Below are positions 55,287 to 64,000 of a stretch of 64,000 bases of DNA, one piece after another. Both the position numbers and the translations under genes were made by a program. The notes beneath the pieces were generated by a model. That model worked only from the letters and a program-made list of their open reading frames with translations. It did not search any database and was not told the origin of the DNA. Source of the stretch: Streptomyces sp. CB02366 (GTDB taxonomy: Bacteria > Actinomycetota > Actinomycetes > Streptomycetales > Streptomycetaceae). Numbering within the stretch: position 1 is the stretch's first letter; each line of letters opens with the position of its first letter. The stretch covers positions 62,001 through 126,000 of the forward strand of contig NZ_LIVT01000013.1 in assembly GCF_001905905.1 (NCBI RefSeq). Direction: 5' to 3'.

Positions 55287-56396
55287 TCAGCGGCCCTGTT
55301 CGTACCGGCGCAGCTGCTCCAGGTCGATCATGCTGGTGTCGAAGAGGCTGGTCTCGTCCAGCGCTCCCCCGCCGGGCCGGCCGGCCGCCGGGGGCTGGTG
55401 CGGCTGCTGCCACCCGTAGTCGGGCTGCCCGGTCGGCTGGGGCGGGTACCCGTTCGGGTCGTAGCCCCCCTGCGGCTGGTACGCGGCGTAAGGGTCGGGC
55501 TGCTGCTGGTAGCCGTACCCGTCCTGGACGCCCTGCTGGTGCGACTGCTCCTGGTAGCCGTACGCCGCCGGTGCGTAGCCCGGGTCGGCCTGCGGCTGCG
55601 CCGGGTAGGCGGGCGGGGCCGGCTGCGCGGGCGGCTGGGGCGCCCGCGGCGGCTGCGGGGCGGCCAGCTCGGCGAGACCCGCCAGGTAGTCGGCGTCGCT
55701 GGTGGGGCCCTGGCCGCCCGCGGCGTCCTGGGCGGCGATGTGCGCGCCCAGCTCGTCGGTGGCGACCCGGCCGTGCAGCTTCTGCCGTCCGCGGCCGACC
55801 GCCTCCAGCGTCCCGGCGAGAACGGCCTCGAAGGCGCCGAACTTGGCGTCGACGTACGCGTCGGCCCGCTGCCGCAGGGTCTCGGGGTCGGCACTGCGCT
55901 CGGGGGCCTCGGTGAAGTCGGGGTCCTCGTAGCCCTGCTCGTCCAGGCCCCGGCCCCGGCCGAGGAGCTTCTCGCGGCCCCGGTCCACGGAACCGATGGT
56001 CTTGGTGAGGACGACCTCGAAGTTGGCGAGCTTGCTGTCGACGTAGTCGTCGGCCTCGGCCCGGACCTCCTCGGCCTCGCGGCGGGCCTCGGACAGGATC
56101 CGGTCGGCCTCGGCCTGCGACTGGCGGACGACCTCGGTCTCGGAGATCAGCGTGGCGCGCTGGGCGCGGGCGGCCTCGACGATCCGCTCGGCCTCCTGCC
56201 TGGCCTGCTCGGCGAACTGCTCCTGGCCGCCGAGGAGCTCCTGGGCCTGGGCGAGGGAGCCGGGCAGGGCCTGGCGCACCTCTTCCAGCATCGCGAGCAG
56301 CTCGGCGCGGTTGACCACGCACGAGGCCGACATGGGCATGGATCGGGCGGCCCCGACCGCTTCGACGATCTCGTCGAGCTTCTTCTGCACGTCCAC
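55287..56396 (-). CDS. DivIVA-like coiled-coil cell-division protein
   Basis: This is a 369-residue protein. A DivIVA-like N-terminal part is followed by a long coiled coil (AEQARQEAERIVEAARAQRA, RREAEEVRAEADDYVDSKLA) and a Pro/Gln/Gly/Tyr-rich C-terminal tail of about 120 residues (GYGYQQQPDPYAAYQPQGGY). It is probably the Streptomyces homologue of the DivIVA-like proteins encoded next to coaD and rpmF. It starts with GTG at 56396, and a second GTG two codons on is also possible. The tail is low complexity and likely disordered. Confidence 0.85.
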   Translation of the reverse strand: MDVQKKLDEIVEAVGAARSMPMSASCVVNRAELLAMLEEVRQALPGSLAQAQELLGGQEQFAEQARQEAERIVEAARAQRATLISETEVVRQSQAEADRILSEARREAEEVRAEADDYVDSKLANFEVVLTKTIGSVDRGREKLLGRGRGLDEQGYEDPDFTEAPERSADPETLRQRADAYVDAKFGAFEAVLAGTLEAVGRGRQKLHGRVATDELGAHIAAQDAAGGQGPTSDADYLAGLAELAAPQPPRAPQPPAQPAPPAYPAQPQADPGYAPAAYGYQEQSHQQGVQDGYGYQQQPDPYAAYQPQGGYDPNGYPPQPTGQPDYGWQQPHQPPAAGRPGGGALDETSLFDTSMIDLEQLRRYEQGR

Positions 56397-56512
56397 CGTG
56401 TGCTCGCCACTCTCTGCTGCTCTGTTGAAGCTGCTGCTCCGTTGGAGACGGACGGGACGACTGTAAGGCCAGTCGGCCGCCGCCCGACACCGGGTGACGC
56501 CCCGTCAGCGGC

Positions 56513-56992
56513 TCAGCGCTCGCCCAGCCGCTCCACGAGTGCCGCGTGGACGGTCGGGGGCAGCAGGTGGGACACGTCGCCGCCCCAGGCCGCCACCTCC
56601 TTGACCAGCGAGGACGACAAGAAGCTGTAGGTGGGGTTGGTCGGCACGAAGAGCGTCTCGACGCCGGAGAGGCCGTTGTTCATCTGGGCCATCTGCAGCT
56701 CGTAGTCGAAGTCGCTGACGGCCCGCAGGCCCTTCACGATCGCCGGGATCTCCCGCTGCTTGCAGAAGTCGACCAGCAGGCCGTGGAAGGACTCCACCTC
56801 GACGTTGCCGAAGTCGGCGGTGACCTCGCGGATCAGCCCGATCCGCTCGTCCACGGTGAACAGCCCCTTCTTGGACTGGTTGATCATCACCGCGACGTGC
56901 ACCACGTCGTACAGTTTCGAGGCTCGTCCGATGATGTCGAGATGTCCGTTGGTGATGGGGTCGAACGACCCCGGACAGACGGCGCGGCGCAC
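56513..56992 (-). CDS. coaD: phosphopantetheine adenylyltransferase
   Basis: This is a 159-residue enzyme that makes dephospho-CoA from 4'-phosphopantetheine. The nucleotidyltransferase motif GSFDPITNGHLDII and the C-terminal SFLSSSLVKEVAAWGGDV are present. The GTG at 56990-56992 is chosen because GAGGGA lies at the right spacing and the protein then starts V-R-R-A-V-C-P-G-S as in homologues. An in-frame ATG ten codons upstream (57022) overlaps the rsmD stop as ATGA and is a real alternative. Confidence 0.92.
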   Translation of the reverse strand: MRRAVCPGSFDPITNGHLDIIGRASKLYDVVHVAVMINQSKKGLFTVDERIGLIREVTADFGNVEVESFHGLLVDFCKQREIPAIVKGLRAVSDFDYELQMAQMNNGLSGVETLFVPTNPTYSFLSSSLVKEVAAWGGDVSHLLPPTVHAALVERLGER

Positions 56993-57018
56993 TGTGGTTC
57001 CCTCGCTCTCCGGTCCGG

Positions 57019-57603
57019 TCATCGTGCGTCTTCGCACGTAGCGGCGGCGCGACCGTACCAAAGCGTCCCCTCGCCGTAGCGACGGGAGCGCAGTGGCTCG
57101 AATCCTGCGGGCCAGCCGAATTCGCCGCCCCGGGTGCCGCGTTCCACGGTGACCAGCACATCGTCGCTGAGCCACCCCTGAGCACGGAGTGTGAGCAGGA
57201 TCTCGCGAAGATCGTCGTCGGTGACGGCGTACGGCGGGTCCAGGAAGACGATGTCGTACGGGTCGGCGGGGGCCGGGCCCGTCACGATCTGCTCCGCTTT
57301 GCCGGCCCGTACCTCGGCGCCGGGGAGGCCGAGGACGCGGACGTTGTCGCGGACGGTCCGGACCGCCTTGGGGTCGGCCTCGACGAGCAGGGCGTGGGCC
57401 GCTCCGCGGGAGAGCGCTTCGAGCCCGACGGCTCCGGAACCGGCGTACAGGTCGGCGACCCGGGTCCCCTCCAGGGTGCCGAGGAGCGCCTGCCAGGTGG
57501 AGAAGAGGCCTTCGCGCGCACGGTCGGAGGTAGGGCGGGTGCCGGTGCCGGGCGGGACGGCCAGGCGGCGTCCACCGGCCGAGCCGGCGATCACGCGGGT
57601 CAT
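57019..57603 (-). CDS. rsmD: 16S rRNA (guanine-966-N2)-methyltransferase RsmD
   Basis: This is a 194-residue methyltransferase. The SAM-binding region (VADLYAGSGAVGLEALSRGA) and the DPPY catalytic motif (DIVFLDPPY) identify RsmD, which methylates G966 of 16S rRNA. The start ATG at 57603 begins MTRVIAGSAGGRRL. The gene lies between recG and coaD, an order conserved in actinobacteria. It overlaps a possible coaD start by 4 bp. Confidence 0.94.
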   Translation of the reverse strand: MTRVIAGSAGGRRLAVPPGTGTRPTSDRAREGLFSTWQALLGTLEGTRVADLYAGSGAVGLEALSRGAAHALLVEADPKAVRTVRDNVRVLGLPGAEVRAGKAEQIVTGPAPADPYDIVFLDPPYAVTDDDLREILLTLRAQGWLSDDVLVTVERGTRGGEFGWPAGFEPLRSRRYGEGTLWYGRAAATCEDAR

Positions 57604-57806
57604 GGGTGTGAGGTCCTCGGGGTCGGGGGCGGGGGGCGGGACCGGGGCCCCGGCGCGTGAGGGAGTGCGCCCGGGGGCGCGGACCCTCGGCGGCCCGGCG
57701 CACGGGCCGCGCGGGCCACGACCCGCGCACGGGCTGCGGGCGGGCCGTGCGTCCACGATATGGCGTGCGGGCCGCGCCGGCCCGGTCGGCGGGCGCCCCG
57801 CGGAAC

Positions 57807-60086
57807 TCACCCCTTGTCGAGGTACTCCTCGCGCTCCTTGTCCAGGAGGGCGGCCAGCACGGTGCGCAGCTCCGGCAGCTCCTCCAGCCCCGGGTCGGCG
57901 GCGACGATCGCCACGGCCTCCTCGCGGGCGGCGGCGATGACCTCCTCGTCGTCGATGACGGTGAGCATCCGCAGCGAGGAGCGCACCCCGGACTGGGCCT
58001 GGCCCAGCACATCGCCCTCGCGGCGCTGCTCCAGGTCGATGCGGGAGAGTTCGAAGCCGTCCAGGGTGGCGGCGACGGCGGAGAGCCGGGCGCGGGCGGG
58101 GCTCGCCTCGTGGGCCTCGCTGACCAGCAGGCAGAGTCCGGGGGCGGAGCCCCGGCCGACGCGCCCGCGGAGCTGGTGGAGCTGGGAGACGCCGAAGCGG
58201 TCGGCGTCCATGATCACCATGGCGGTGGCGTTGGGGACGTTGACCCCGACCTCGATGACGGTGGTGGCGACCAGGACGTCGACCTCCCCGGCGGCGAACC
58301 GGCGCATGACGTCGTCCTTCTCGTCGGGGTGCATCCTGCCGTGCAGCACCTCGACGCGCAGCCCCGCCAGCGGGCCCCCGCGCAGTTCGTCGGCGATCTC
58401 CAGGACGGCGAGCGGCGGCCGTTTGTCGCCGTCCTCCTCGGGGGCCGCCTTCTTGGCCTTCGCCGCCTTCTTGCCGCCCTTGCCCGCGGCCTCCTCCGCG
58501 TCGTCCCCGATGCGGGGGCAGACGACGTACGCCTGGTGGCCGTTCTCGACCTCCTCGCGGACGCGTTCCCACGCGCGGGCGAGGAAGTGCGGTTTGTCCT
58601 TGGCGGGCACGACGTGGCTGGCGATCGGGGAGCGGCCGGCCGGGAGCTGGTCCAGGACGGAGGTCTCCAGGTCGCCGAAGACCGTCATCGCGACCGTACG
58701 GGGAATGGGGGTGGCGGTCATGACGAGGAGGTGGGGCGGCTGCTTCCCCTTGGAGCGCAGGGCGTCGCGCTGCTCCACACCGAAGCGGTGCTGCTCGTCC
58801 ACGACGACCAGGCCCAGGTCGTGGAACTGGACCTTGTCCTCGATGAGGGCGTGGGTGCCGATGACGATCCCGGCCTCGCCGGTGACCAGGTCGAGCAGGG
58901 CCTGCCGGCGGGCCGCCGCGCCCATCGAACCGGTGAGCAGGACGACCTTGGTCCCCCGGTCCGAGCCGCCCGGCGCCCGCCCGCCACCCGGCCGCCGCCC
59001 CTCGTCCAGAGGCGCTTCGCGCCACAGCCCCCAACGGTCGGCCAGCTCGCCCATCATCTCGGTGATCGAGCGGTGGTGCTGCTGGGCGAGGACCTCGGTG
59101 GGGGCGAGCATCGCGGCCTGGCCGCCCGCGTCGACCACGGCGAGCATGGCGCGCAGGGCCACCATCGTCTTGCCCGAGCCGACTTCGCCCTGGAGGAGGC
59201 GGTGCATCGGATGCTCGGTGGCCAGGTCGTCGAAGATCTCCTTGCTGACCTTCTCCTGCCCCTCGGTGAGGGTGAAGGGCAGCTTGGCGTCGAAGGCGTC
59301 CAGCAGGCCGTCGGCGACGGGGCGGCGGGCAGCGGCGGGGAGCTGGGTGTCGGCGTAGCGGCGGCGGGCCAGGGCCACTTGGAGGACGAAGGCCTCGTCC
59401 CACTTCAGCCGGGCCTTGGCGTCCTCGATGTCCGCCCTGGTCTGCGGCCGGTGCACCTTGAGCAGGGCCTCCGGCAGCGGGGTGAAGCCGCGCCCCTCGC
59501 GCAGGGCGGCGGGGAGCGGGTCCACCGCGTCCCGCGCGCTGGGCAGCACGGCGTCGACGGCCTTGGCGATACGCCAGGAGTCGAGCTGTTTGCAGGCGGG
59601 GTAGATCGGCAGCAGCCGGCCCGCGAAGGCGTCCACGGCCTCGGTGGCCTCGTCGGCGTCGGAGGCGTCGAGCAGTTGGTACGTGGGGTGGGCCAGCTGC
59701 ATCTTGCGGTTGAAGACGGAGACCTTGCCCGCGAACATCGCCTGGCGGCCCGGCAGCAGCTCCTTGTGCGGCTTGTGGACGCCGTGGCCGAAGAAGACCA
59801 GCTGGAGGCGGCCGCTGCCGTCGGTCAGGGTGACCTCCAGGCGTTTGCCCCGGCCGTTGTTGAACGTCAGGACGCGGGCGTCGGCGACCTGGGCGACGAC
59901 CGTGACGTGCTCGTCCAGCGGGAGGTCGGTCAGCGCGGTCAGCTTGCCGCGCTCCTCGTACCGCCGCGGGTAGTGGTGCAGCAGATCTCCGACCGTGTGC
60001 AGGTCGAGGTGTTCGGCCATCACCTTCGCGGTCGCTCCGCCGAGCAGCTTCTTGAGGGGTTCATCGAGCGAGGACACGCCCTCCAT
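57807..60086 (-). CDS. recG: ATP-dependent DNA helicase RecG
   Basis: This is a 759-residue helicase that remodels replication forks. The N-terminal wedge domain (VVAQVADARVLTF) is followed by the helicase motifs: Walker A GEVGSGKTMVAL, the DEQH box (VVDEQHRFGV) and the late motif QLRGRVGRG. The ATG at 60086 (MEGVSSLDEPLKK) is the best match to homologues. A GTG five codons upstream (60101) is possible. The central 600s contain a Lys/Ala-rich insert (AGKGGKKAAKAKKAAPEEDG), common in Streptomyces RecG. Confidence 0.95.
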   Translation of the reverse strand: MEGVSSLDEPLKKLLGGATAKVMAEHLDLHTVGDLLHHYPRRYEERGKLTALTDLPLDEHVTVVAQVADARVLTFNNGRGKRLEVTLTDGSGRLQLVFFGHGVHKPHKELLPGRQAMFAGKVSVFNRKMQLAHPTYQLLDASDADEATEAVDAFAGRLLPIYPACKQLDSWRIAKAVDAVLPSARDAVDPLPAALREGRGFTPLPEALLKVHRPQTRADIEDAKARLKWDEAFVLQVALARRRYADTQLPAAARRPVADGLLDAFDAKLPFTLTEGQEKVSKEIFDDLATEHPMHRLLQGEVGSGKTMVALRAMLAVVDAGGQAAMLAPTEVLAQQHHRSITEMMGELADRWGLWREAPLDEGRRPGGGRAPGGSDRGTKVVLLTGSMGAAARRQALLDLVTGEAGIVIGTHALIEDKVQFHDLGLVVVDEQHRFGVEQRDALRSKGKQPPHLLVMTATPIPRTVAMTVFGDLETSVLDQLPAGRSPIASHVVPAKDKPHFLARAWERVREEVENGHQAYVVCPRIGDDAEEAAGKGGKKAAKAKKAAPEEDGDKRPPLAVLEIADELRGGPLAGLRVEVLHGRMHPDEKDDVMRRFAAGEVDVLVATTVIEVGVNVPNATAMVIMDADRFGVSQLHQLRGRVGRGSAPGLCLLVSEAHEASPARARLSAVAATLDGFELSRIDLEQRREGDVLGQAQSGVRSSLRMLTVIDDEEVIAAAREEAVAIVAADPGLEELPELRTVLAALLDKEREEYLDKG

Positions 60087-60206
60087 TGCACACCACGGCA
60101 CTGACAGCCGTCCGGCGGGCGCGGCCGGCCGCCCGGATCCGCCCGCCCCGCGCACCCGGATCCGCCTGCCCGGGCCGCCCGGCGGGCCCGGGACGCGCCG
60201 CCGCGG

Positions 60207-61931
60207 CTACTCGACGCCGATCAGCAGGGGCGCCCGCTGGCGGCCGCCCCGGTAGACCACCGTGTCCACGGCGAGGTGGCCCTCCCGTACGTGCTCCTCC
60301 AGCGCGTCGGCGAGCGCGTCGGGGACGTCCTCGCCGAGGACGAGGGTGACCAGCTCGCCGCCGGCGGCCAGCATCCGGTCGAGCACGGTACGCGCGGTGG
60401 CCGGGACGTCGGAGCCGATCACCGCCACGTCGCCGTCGATCAGCCCGAGGACGTCCCCTGCCTGGCAGACCCCGGCCATGGTCCACGACCGGTGCTCCGC
60501 GACGGCCAGTTCGGCGTAGCGGGTGGCCCCGGCGGCGGCGGTCATGGCGACCACGTCCTCGTCGAACCCGCGGTCGGGCTCGTGGACGGCGAGGGCGGCG
60601 ATGCCCTGGACGGCGGCGCGGGTGGGGACGAGGGCGACCCGGACCCCCTCGGTCCTGGCCTGCTCGGCGGCGGCGGCCGCGGTGTGGCGCAGGGCCGCGT
60701 CGTTGGGCAGCAGCACCACCTCGCGGGCGTGGGCCCGGCGGATGGCGTCGACCAGTTCGCCGCTGGCGGGCGGTTCGCCGGGGCGGGCGATCACCGTGGT
60801 GGCTCCGGCCTCCGCGCACAGGCCGGCCAGTCCGTCCCCGGGGACCACCACGACGACGGCGCGCCGGGCAGGTTCGGCCTGGGCGCGGAGGTCGTGGCCG
60901 CTCTCGGTGGCGAAGTGGGTGATCCGGATCCGGTACGGCCGCCCGGCCTCGACGCCCGCCTCCACCGCCGCCCCGGCGTCGTCGACGTGCACATGGACGT
61001 GCCAGAGCCCGTCGCCGCCCACCACGACCAGGGAGTCGCCGAGGGCGTCGAGGCGGGTGCGCAGCCGGGCGACCTGGTCGTCGTCGGCCTCCAGGAGGTA
61101 GATCACCTCGAAGGCGGGCCCGGCGCCCCCGCCCTCGGGGCAGTCGACCGGCCCCTCCCCCGGGGCGTCCTGCGCCGCGGGCCCGTCCTCCGTGACGCCC
61201 CGCGCCGGAGTGCCGCCCACCGGCAGCCCCACCACGGACCCCCCGTCCAGGGGCGCGGGCGTCCTGCCGGGGCCGGTGCGGCCTCCGCGTACCGGGGCCT
61301 GCCCGGTCACGGTCTCCACCAGCGCGCCCAGGACCGCCACCAGGCCCCGGCCCCCGGCGTCGACCACGCCCGCCCGGCCGAGGACGGCGAGCTGCTCCGG
61401 GGTCCGTACGAGGGCGGCGAGCGCCCCCTCGTACGCGGCGGTGGCGACGGCCCGCAGGCCGGGGCCCGCGCTCCGGGCGGTTTCGGCGGCGGCGGCGGCG
61501 ACGGTGAGGACGGTCCCCTCGACGGGGCGGGCGACGGCCTGCCGGGCGGCGGAGGCGGCCCTCGTCAGGGCGAGGCGCAGCCGGTCCGCGTCGCCGCCCT
61601 CGGCCAGCACCCCGGCCATGCCGCGCAGCAGCTGGGCCAGGATCGTGCCGGAGTTGCCGCGCGCGCCGATCAGGGCGCCGTGTGCCAGGGCGCGCACGGC
61701 ATCGGCGGCGGCGGGCGCGGTGGTCCCGGTCTCATGCGCGGCGAAGACCGCTTCGACGGCGGCGGCGGCGGACTCGAAGGTCAGGTAGAGGTTGGTGCCG
61801 GTGTCGCCGTCGGCGACGGGGTAGACGTTGATCGCGTCGATCTCCGCGCGCTCCCGTCCCAGGGCCTCCAGCGCCAGCGAGCACCACGTGCGTACCGCGA
61901 CGGCGTCCAGATCGTCGGGGAGCTGCGGCAC
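60207..61931 (-). CDS. DAK-domain protein, FakA/DhaL-like kinase
   Basis: This is a 574-residue protein. The N-terminal DhaL domain carries the ATP/Mg motif NVYPVADGDTGTNL and GALIGARGNSGTI. A middle domain (about 270-380) and a C-terminal domain rich in VLPNDAAL and EHVREGHL follow, the layout of FakA-type fatty acid kinases. The partner FakB (DegV) gene is not in the window. The GTG at 61929-61931 has AGGAGG at good spacing; the open frame upstream (57 codons) is not conserved. It is divergent from rpmB across 254 bp. Confidence 0.85.
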   Translation of the reverse strand: MPQLPDDLDAVAVRTWCSLALEALGRERAEIDAINVYPVADGDTGTNLYLTFESAAAAVEAVFAAHETGTTAPAAADAVRALAHGALIGARGNSGTILAQLLRGMAGVLAEGGDADRLRLALTRAASAARQAVARPVEGTVLTVAAAAAETARSAGPGLRAVATAAYEGALAALVRTPEQLAVLGRAGVVDAGGRGLVAVLGALVETVTGQAPVRGGRTGPGRTPAPLDGGSVVGLPVGGTPARGVTEDGPAAQDAPGEGPVDCPEGGGAGPAFEVIYLLEADDDQVARLRTRLDALGDSLVVVGGDGLWHVHVHVDDAGAAVEAGVEAGRPYRIRITHFATESGHDLRAQAEPARRAVVVVVPGDGLAGLCAEAGATTVIARPGEPPASGELVDAIRRAHAREVVLLPNDAALRHTAAAAAEQARTEGVRVALVPTRAAVQGIAALAVHEPDRGFDEDVVAMTAAAGATRYAELAVAEHRSWTMAGVCQAGDVLGLIDGDVAVIGSDVPATARTVLDRMLAAGGELVTLVLGEDVPDALADALEEHVREGHLAVDTVVYRGGRQRAPLLIGVE

Positions 61932-62185
61932 CGATGGTCCTCCTGGTCGGCCGTGGCGACGGACTGCACCGCAGGTTAGCCCGCTCGCCGGGCCCCCGGC
62001 CCGGACAGGGGGCGGGAGAGCGGAGGTCTCGCCCATGGTAGTTTCGTATCTCCGAAGCAGGCGTTGTATGCTGCTCCGGTTGCCCGATGAGAGTCGGGCC
62101 ATTCCTCCGGTACCGCCACTTCAGTCATCTGATTCCGGCGCGCCGGAATTCACTGTAAGTGCACCTGAAGTCTTTGGAGTGACCC

Positions 62186-62371
62186 GTGGCTGCCAACTGC
62201 GACGTTTGCGGCAAGGGGCCGAGCTTCGGCAACAACATTTCGCACTCGCACCGCCGTACGTCCCGTCGCTGGAACCCCAACATCCAGCGCGTGCGTGCAG
62301 TGGTCGGTCGGACGCCGAAGCGGCTCAACGTCTGCACCTCGTGCATCAAGGCCGGCAAGGTCGCGCGCTGA
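62186..62371 (+). CDS. rpmB: 50S ribosomal protein L28 (zinc form)
   Basis: This is a 61-residue L28 with Cys pairs (CDVCGKGPSFGNN and CTSCIKAGK), the zinc-binding type. It starts with GTG at 62186, preceded by GGAGTGACC. It is a single gene on the plus strand and is followed by a perfect intrinsic terminator. In Streptomyces a paralogue without the cysteines is used under zinc limitation; only this copy is seen here. Confidence 0.96.
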   Translation: MAANCDVCGKGPSFGNNISHSHRRTSRRWNPNIQRVRAVVGRTPKRLNVCTSCIKAGKVAR

Positions 62372-62404
62372 CGTCCCCGTCGTAGCGCAGCCTTCCGGTT
62401 GCCC

Positions 62405-62438
62405 AAAAAGCCGGTCCATCTCGGTGGACCGGCTTTTT
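62405..62438. terminator. intrinsic terminator after rpmB, bidirectional
   Basis: Perfect 14-bp stem (62405-62418 and 62425-62438; AAAAAGCCGGTCCA and its complement) with a 6-base loop. The arms begin with five A and end with five T, so it has a U-tract in both directions and also serves the convergent thiD gene. Confidence 0.9.
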
Positions 62439-62469
62439 GCTGTGCTCAGGCGGGCCGCTCGGGGGCCGC

Positions 62470-63279
62470 TCAGCCCGCCGGGCGGGTCAGCCAGCCGTGG
62501 TCGACCGGTCCGATGCCCGCGCCGAGCGGGAAGCCGGCCTCGATCGCGCCGGTGACGTACGTCTTCGCGCCCCGGACCGCGGTGGGCACGTCCTGTCCCA
62601 GCGCGAGCCCGGCGGCGATGGCGGAGGCCAGGGTGCAGCCGGTGCCGTGGGTGTGGCGGTTGTCGTGGCGGGGGGCGCGCAGCCAGTGCTCCTCGCTCCC
62701 GTCGGTGAGCAGGTCCACCGCCTCGCCGGGCAGATGACCGCCCTTGATCACCACCCAGCGCGGGCCGAAGGCGAGGATCTCCTCGGCGGCCCGGCGCATC
62801 CCGTCCTCCTCGGTGACCACGACGCCGGTGAGCTGAGCCACCTCGTCGAGGTTCGGGGTGGCCACGGTGGCGACGGGCAGCAGCACGGTGCGCACCGAGT
62901 CGAGGGCTTCGGCGGCGAGCAGGGCGTCGCCGTGCTTGGAGACGCCGACCGGGTCGACGACGACGGGGGCGTCGGTGGCGGCGAGGAGTGCGGCGACGGT
63001 CTCCACGAGGGCGGCGGAGGCGAGCATGCCGGTCTTCACGGCCTGGACGCCGATGTCGTCGACGACGCTGCGGTACTGGGCGCGTACGGCGTCCACCGGA
63101 AGCTCCCACGCGCCCTGGACGCCGAGGGAGTTCTGCGCGGTGACGGCGGTGAGCACGCTCATGCCGTGCACACCGAGGGCGAGCATGGTCTTCAGGTCGG
63201 CCTGGATCCCCGCACCGCCGCCGGAGTCGGAGCCGGCGACGGTGAGCACACGGGGCGGTACAGCGGTACGTATGGGCAT
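62470..63279 (-). CDS. thiD: hydroxymethylpyrimidine/phosphomethylpyrimidine kinase
   Basis: ThiD makes HMP-PP for thiamine synthesis. The 269-residue ribokinase-like protein has the N-terminal VLTVAGSDSGGGAGIQADLK and the C-terminal motif HTHGTGCTLASAIAAGLALG. The ATG at 63279 was chosen (MPIRTAVPPR); a start three codons upstream is also open. It follows thiL with a 42-bp gap on the same strand. No TPP riboswitch was seen before it, so control may act on the upstream part of the operon. Confidence 0.96.
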   Translation of the reverse strand: MPIRTAVPPRVLTVAGSDSGGGAGIQADLKTMLALGVHGMSVLTAVTAQNSLGVQGAWELPVDAVRAQYRSVVDDIGVQAVKTGMLASAALVETVAALLAATDAPVVVDPVGVSKHGDALLAAEALDSVRTVLLPVATVATPNLDEVAQLTGVVVTEEDGMRRAAEEILAFGPRWVVIKGGHLPGEAVDLLTDGSEEHWLRAPRHDNRHTHGTGCTLASAIAAGLALGQDVPTAVRGAKTYVTGAIEAGFPLGAGIGPVDHGWLTRPAG

Positions 63280-63321
63280 GCGCAGCAATCTAGCGCTCCC
63301 GCGCGCGTCCCCCGCCCCTGC

Positions 63322-64000
63322 TCAGGCGCGGGGCTGGGTGTCCTCGATGGCGCCGAAGTGATCCCAGCCGCCCTTGCTGGTCCAGGGCGCTCCGTCGACG
63401 GTGACCTGGGGCAGGGCGGAGGGGTTGAGGACCTCGCCGATCACCTTCCAGCGGGCGGGGAGCTTCACGTCGGGGGGGAAGGTCGCGACGATCGCGTGGT
63501 CCTCTCCCCCGGTCAGCACCCACTGGAGCGGGTCGACGCCCACGGCCTGCCCGATGTCGGACATCTGCGTGGGGATGTCGATGAGGCCGGAGCGCAGGTC
63601 GATGCGGACCTTGCTGGACTCCGCGATGTGGCCGAGGTCCGCGACGAGGCCGTCGCTGACGTCGGTCATCGCGGTCGCGCCGAGTCCGGCGGCCGCGGGG
63701 CCCGCGTGGTAGGGCGGTTCGGGGCGGCGGTGGGCCTCGACGAAGGCGCGGGGCGAGCGGAAGCCTCGGGAGAGCACGGCGTATCCGGCGGCGGACCAGC
63801 CGAGCCAGCCGGTGACGGCGACGACGTCGCCGGGGCGGGCGCCGGCCCGGGTGACGGGCTCGTGGTTGCGCAGGTCGCCGAGTGCGGTGATGGAGACGGT
63901 GATGGTGTCGCCGCCCACCACGTCGCCGCCCACCACGGCCGCACCGGCCACCTGGCATTCGTCGCGGAGCCCGTCCATCAGCTCGGCGGCCCAGGTGACG
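63322..64000 (-). CDS. thiL: thiamine-monophosphate kinase, 3' part
   Basis: ThiL phosphorylates thiamine phosphate to TPP. Only the last 226 codons are in the window; the start lies beyond the right edge. The C-terminal domain of the AIR-synthase-like fold is clear (VVGGDTITVSITALG, MTDVSDGLVADLGHIAESS, VLTGGEDHAIVATFP). It is followed by thiD. Confidence 0.95.
   Translation of the reverse strand, partial: VTWAAELMDGLRDECQVAGAAVVGGDVVGGDTITVSITALGDLRNHEPVTRAGARPGDVVAVTGWLGWSAAGYAVLSRGFRSPRAFVEAHRRPEPPYHAGPAAAGLGATAMTDVSDGLVADLGHIAESSKVRIDLRSGLIDIPTQMSDIGQAVGVDPLQWVLTGGEDHAIVATFPPDVKLPARWKVIGEVLNPSALPQVTVDGAPWTSKGGWDHFGAIEDTQPRA

Noticed and set aside
63280..63321. TPP riboswitch in front of thiD
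   Set aside because: The gap to thiL is only 42 bp and has no thi-box sequence.

Overview
The window is high-GC actinobacterial DNA and is almost certainly a Streptomyces chromosome. It carries the sporulation sigma factor whiG, the differentiation regulator nsdA, a cluster of four type I signal peptidases (sipW-sipX-sipY-sipZ), glcP, GTG starts and many ATGA/GTGA start-stop overlaps. All calls come from reading the sequence; no search was run.

Positions 1-547 hold the 5' part of rlmN (minus strand). About 13.1 kb (528-13644) is an integrated actinomycete integrative and conjugative element (AICE). It lies between 42-bp direct repeats with 40 matches, one at the rlmN start codon (528-569) and one at 13622-13663. 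From left to right it carries: a SAM methyltransferase and a divergent GntR/UTRA regulator sharing a promoter-operator; a run of small transfer or spread genes (3007-5904); an FtsK/TraB-type DNA translocase; a Prim-Pol primase/polymerase with a AAA+ ATPase as the replication module; about 14 copies of a 9-bp repeat that look like a replication origin; xis and a tyrosine integrase; and a DUF4145 protein next to the right att site.

The flanking chromosome suggests that rlmN is normally the gene directly after frr-cdsA: the empty site would leave about 108 bp between cdsA and rlmN. The element therefore cuts rlmN off from its usual transcription and puts the GntR-controlled, apparently leaderless methyltransferase promoter upstream of it. 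This is the most interesting feature of the window.

The rest (13750-64000) is conserved core. In order: cdsA, frr, pyrH, tsf and rpsB; an M23-like secreted protein, a TetR regulator and whiG; dprA-comM-yraN-DUF2469-NUDIX-sipZ and sipY-X-W; rplS-trmD-rimM-khpA-rpsP; a SprT-like protein, a methyltransferase and ffh; glnD-glnK-amtB behind a GlnR-like box; nsdA and a degenerate Prim-Pol protein; ftsY, glcP and smc; acyP, a CAP-domain protein, mutM, rnc, rpmF, DUF177, a DivIVA-like protein, coaD, rsmD, recG and a DAK-domain protein; rpmB; and thiD with the 3' part of thiL. Most of these genes are on the minus strand. No tRNA, rRNA, CRISPR array or insertion sequence was seen.
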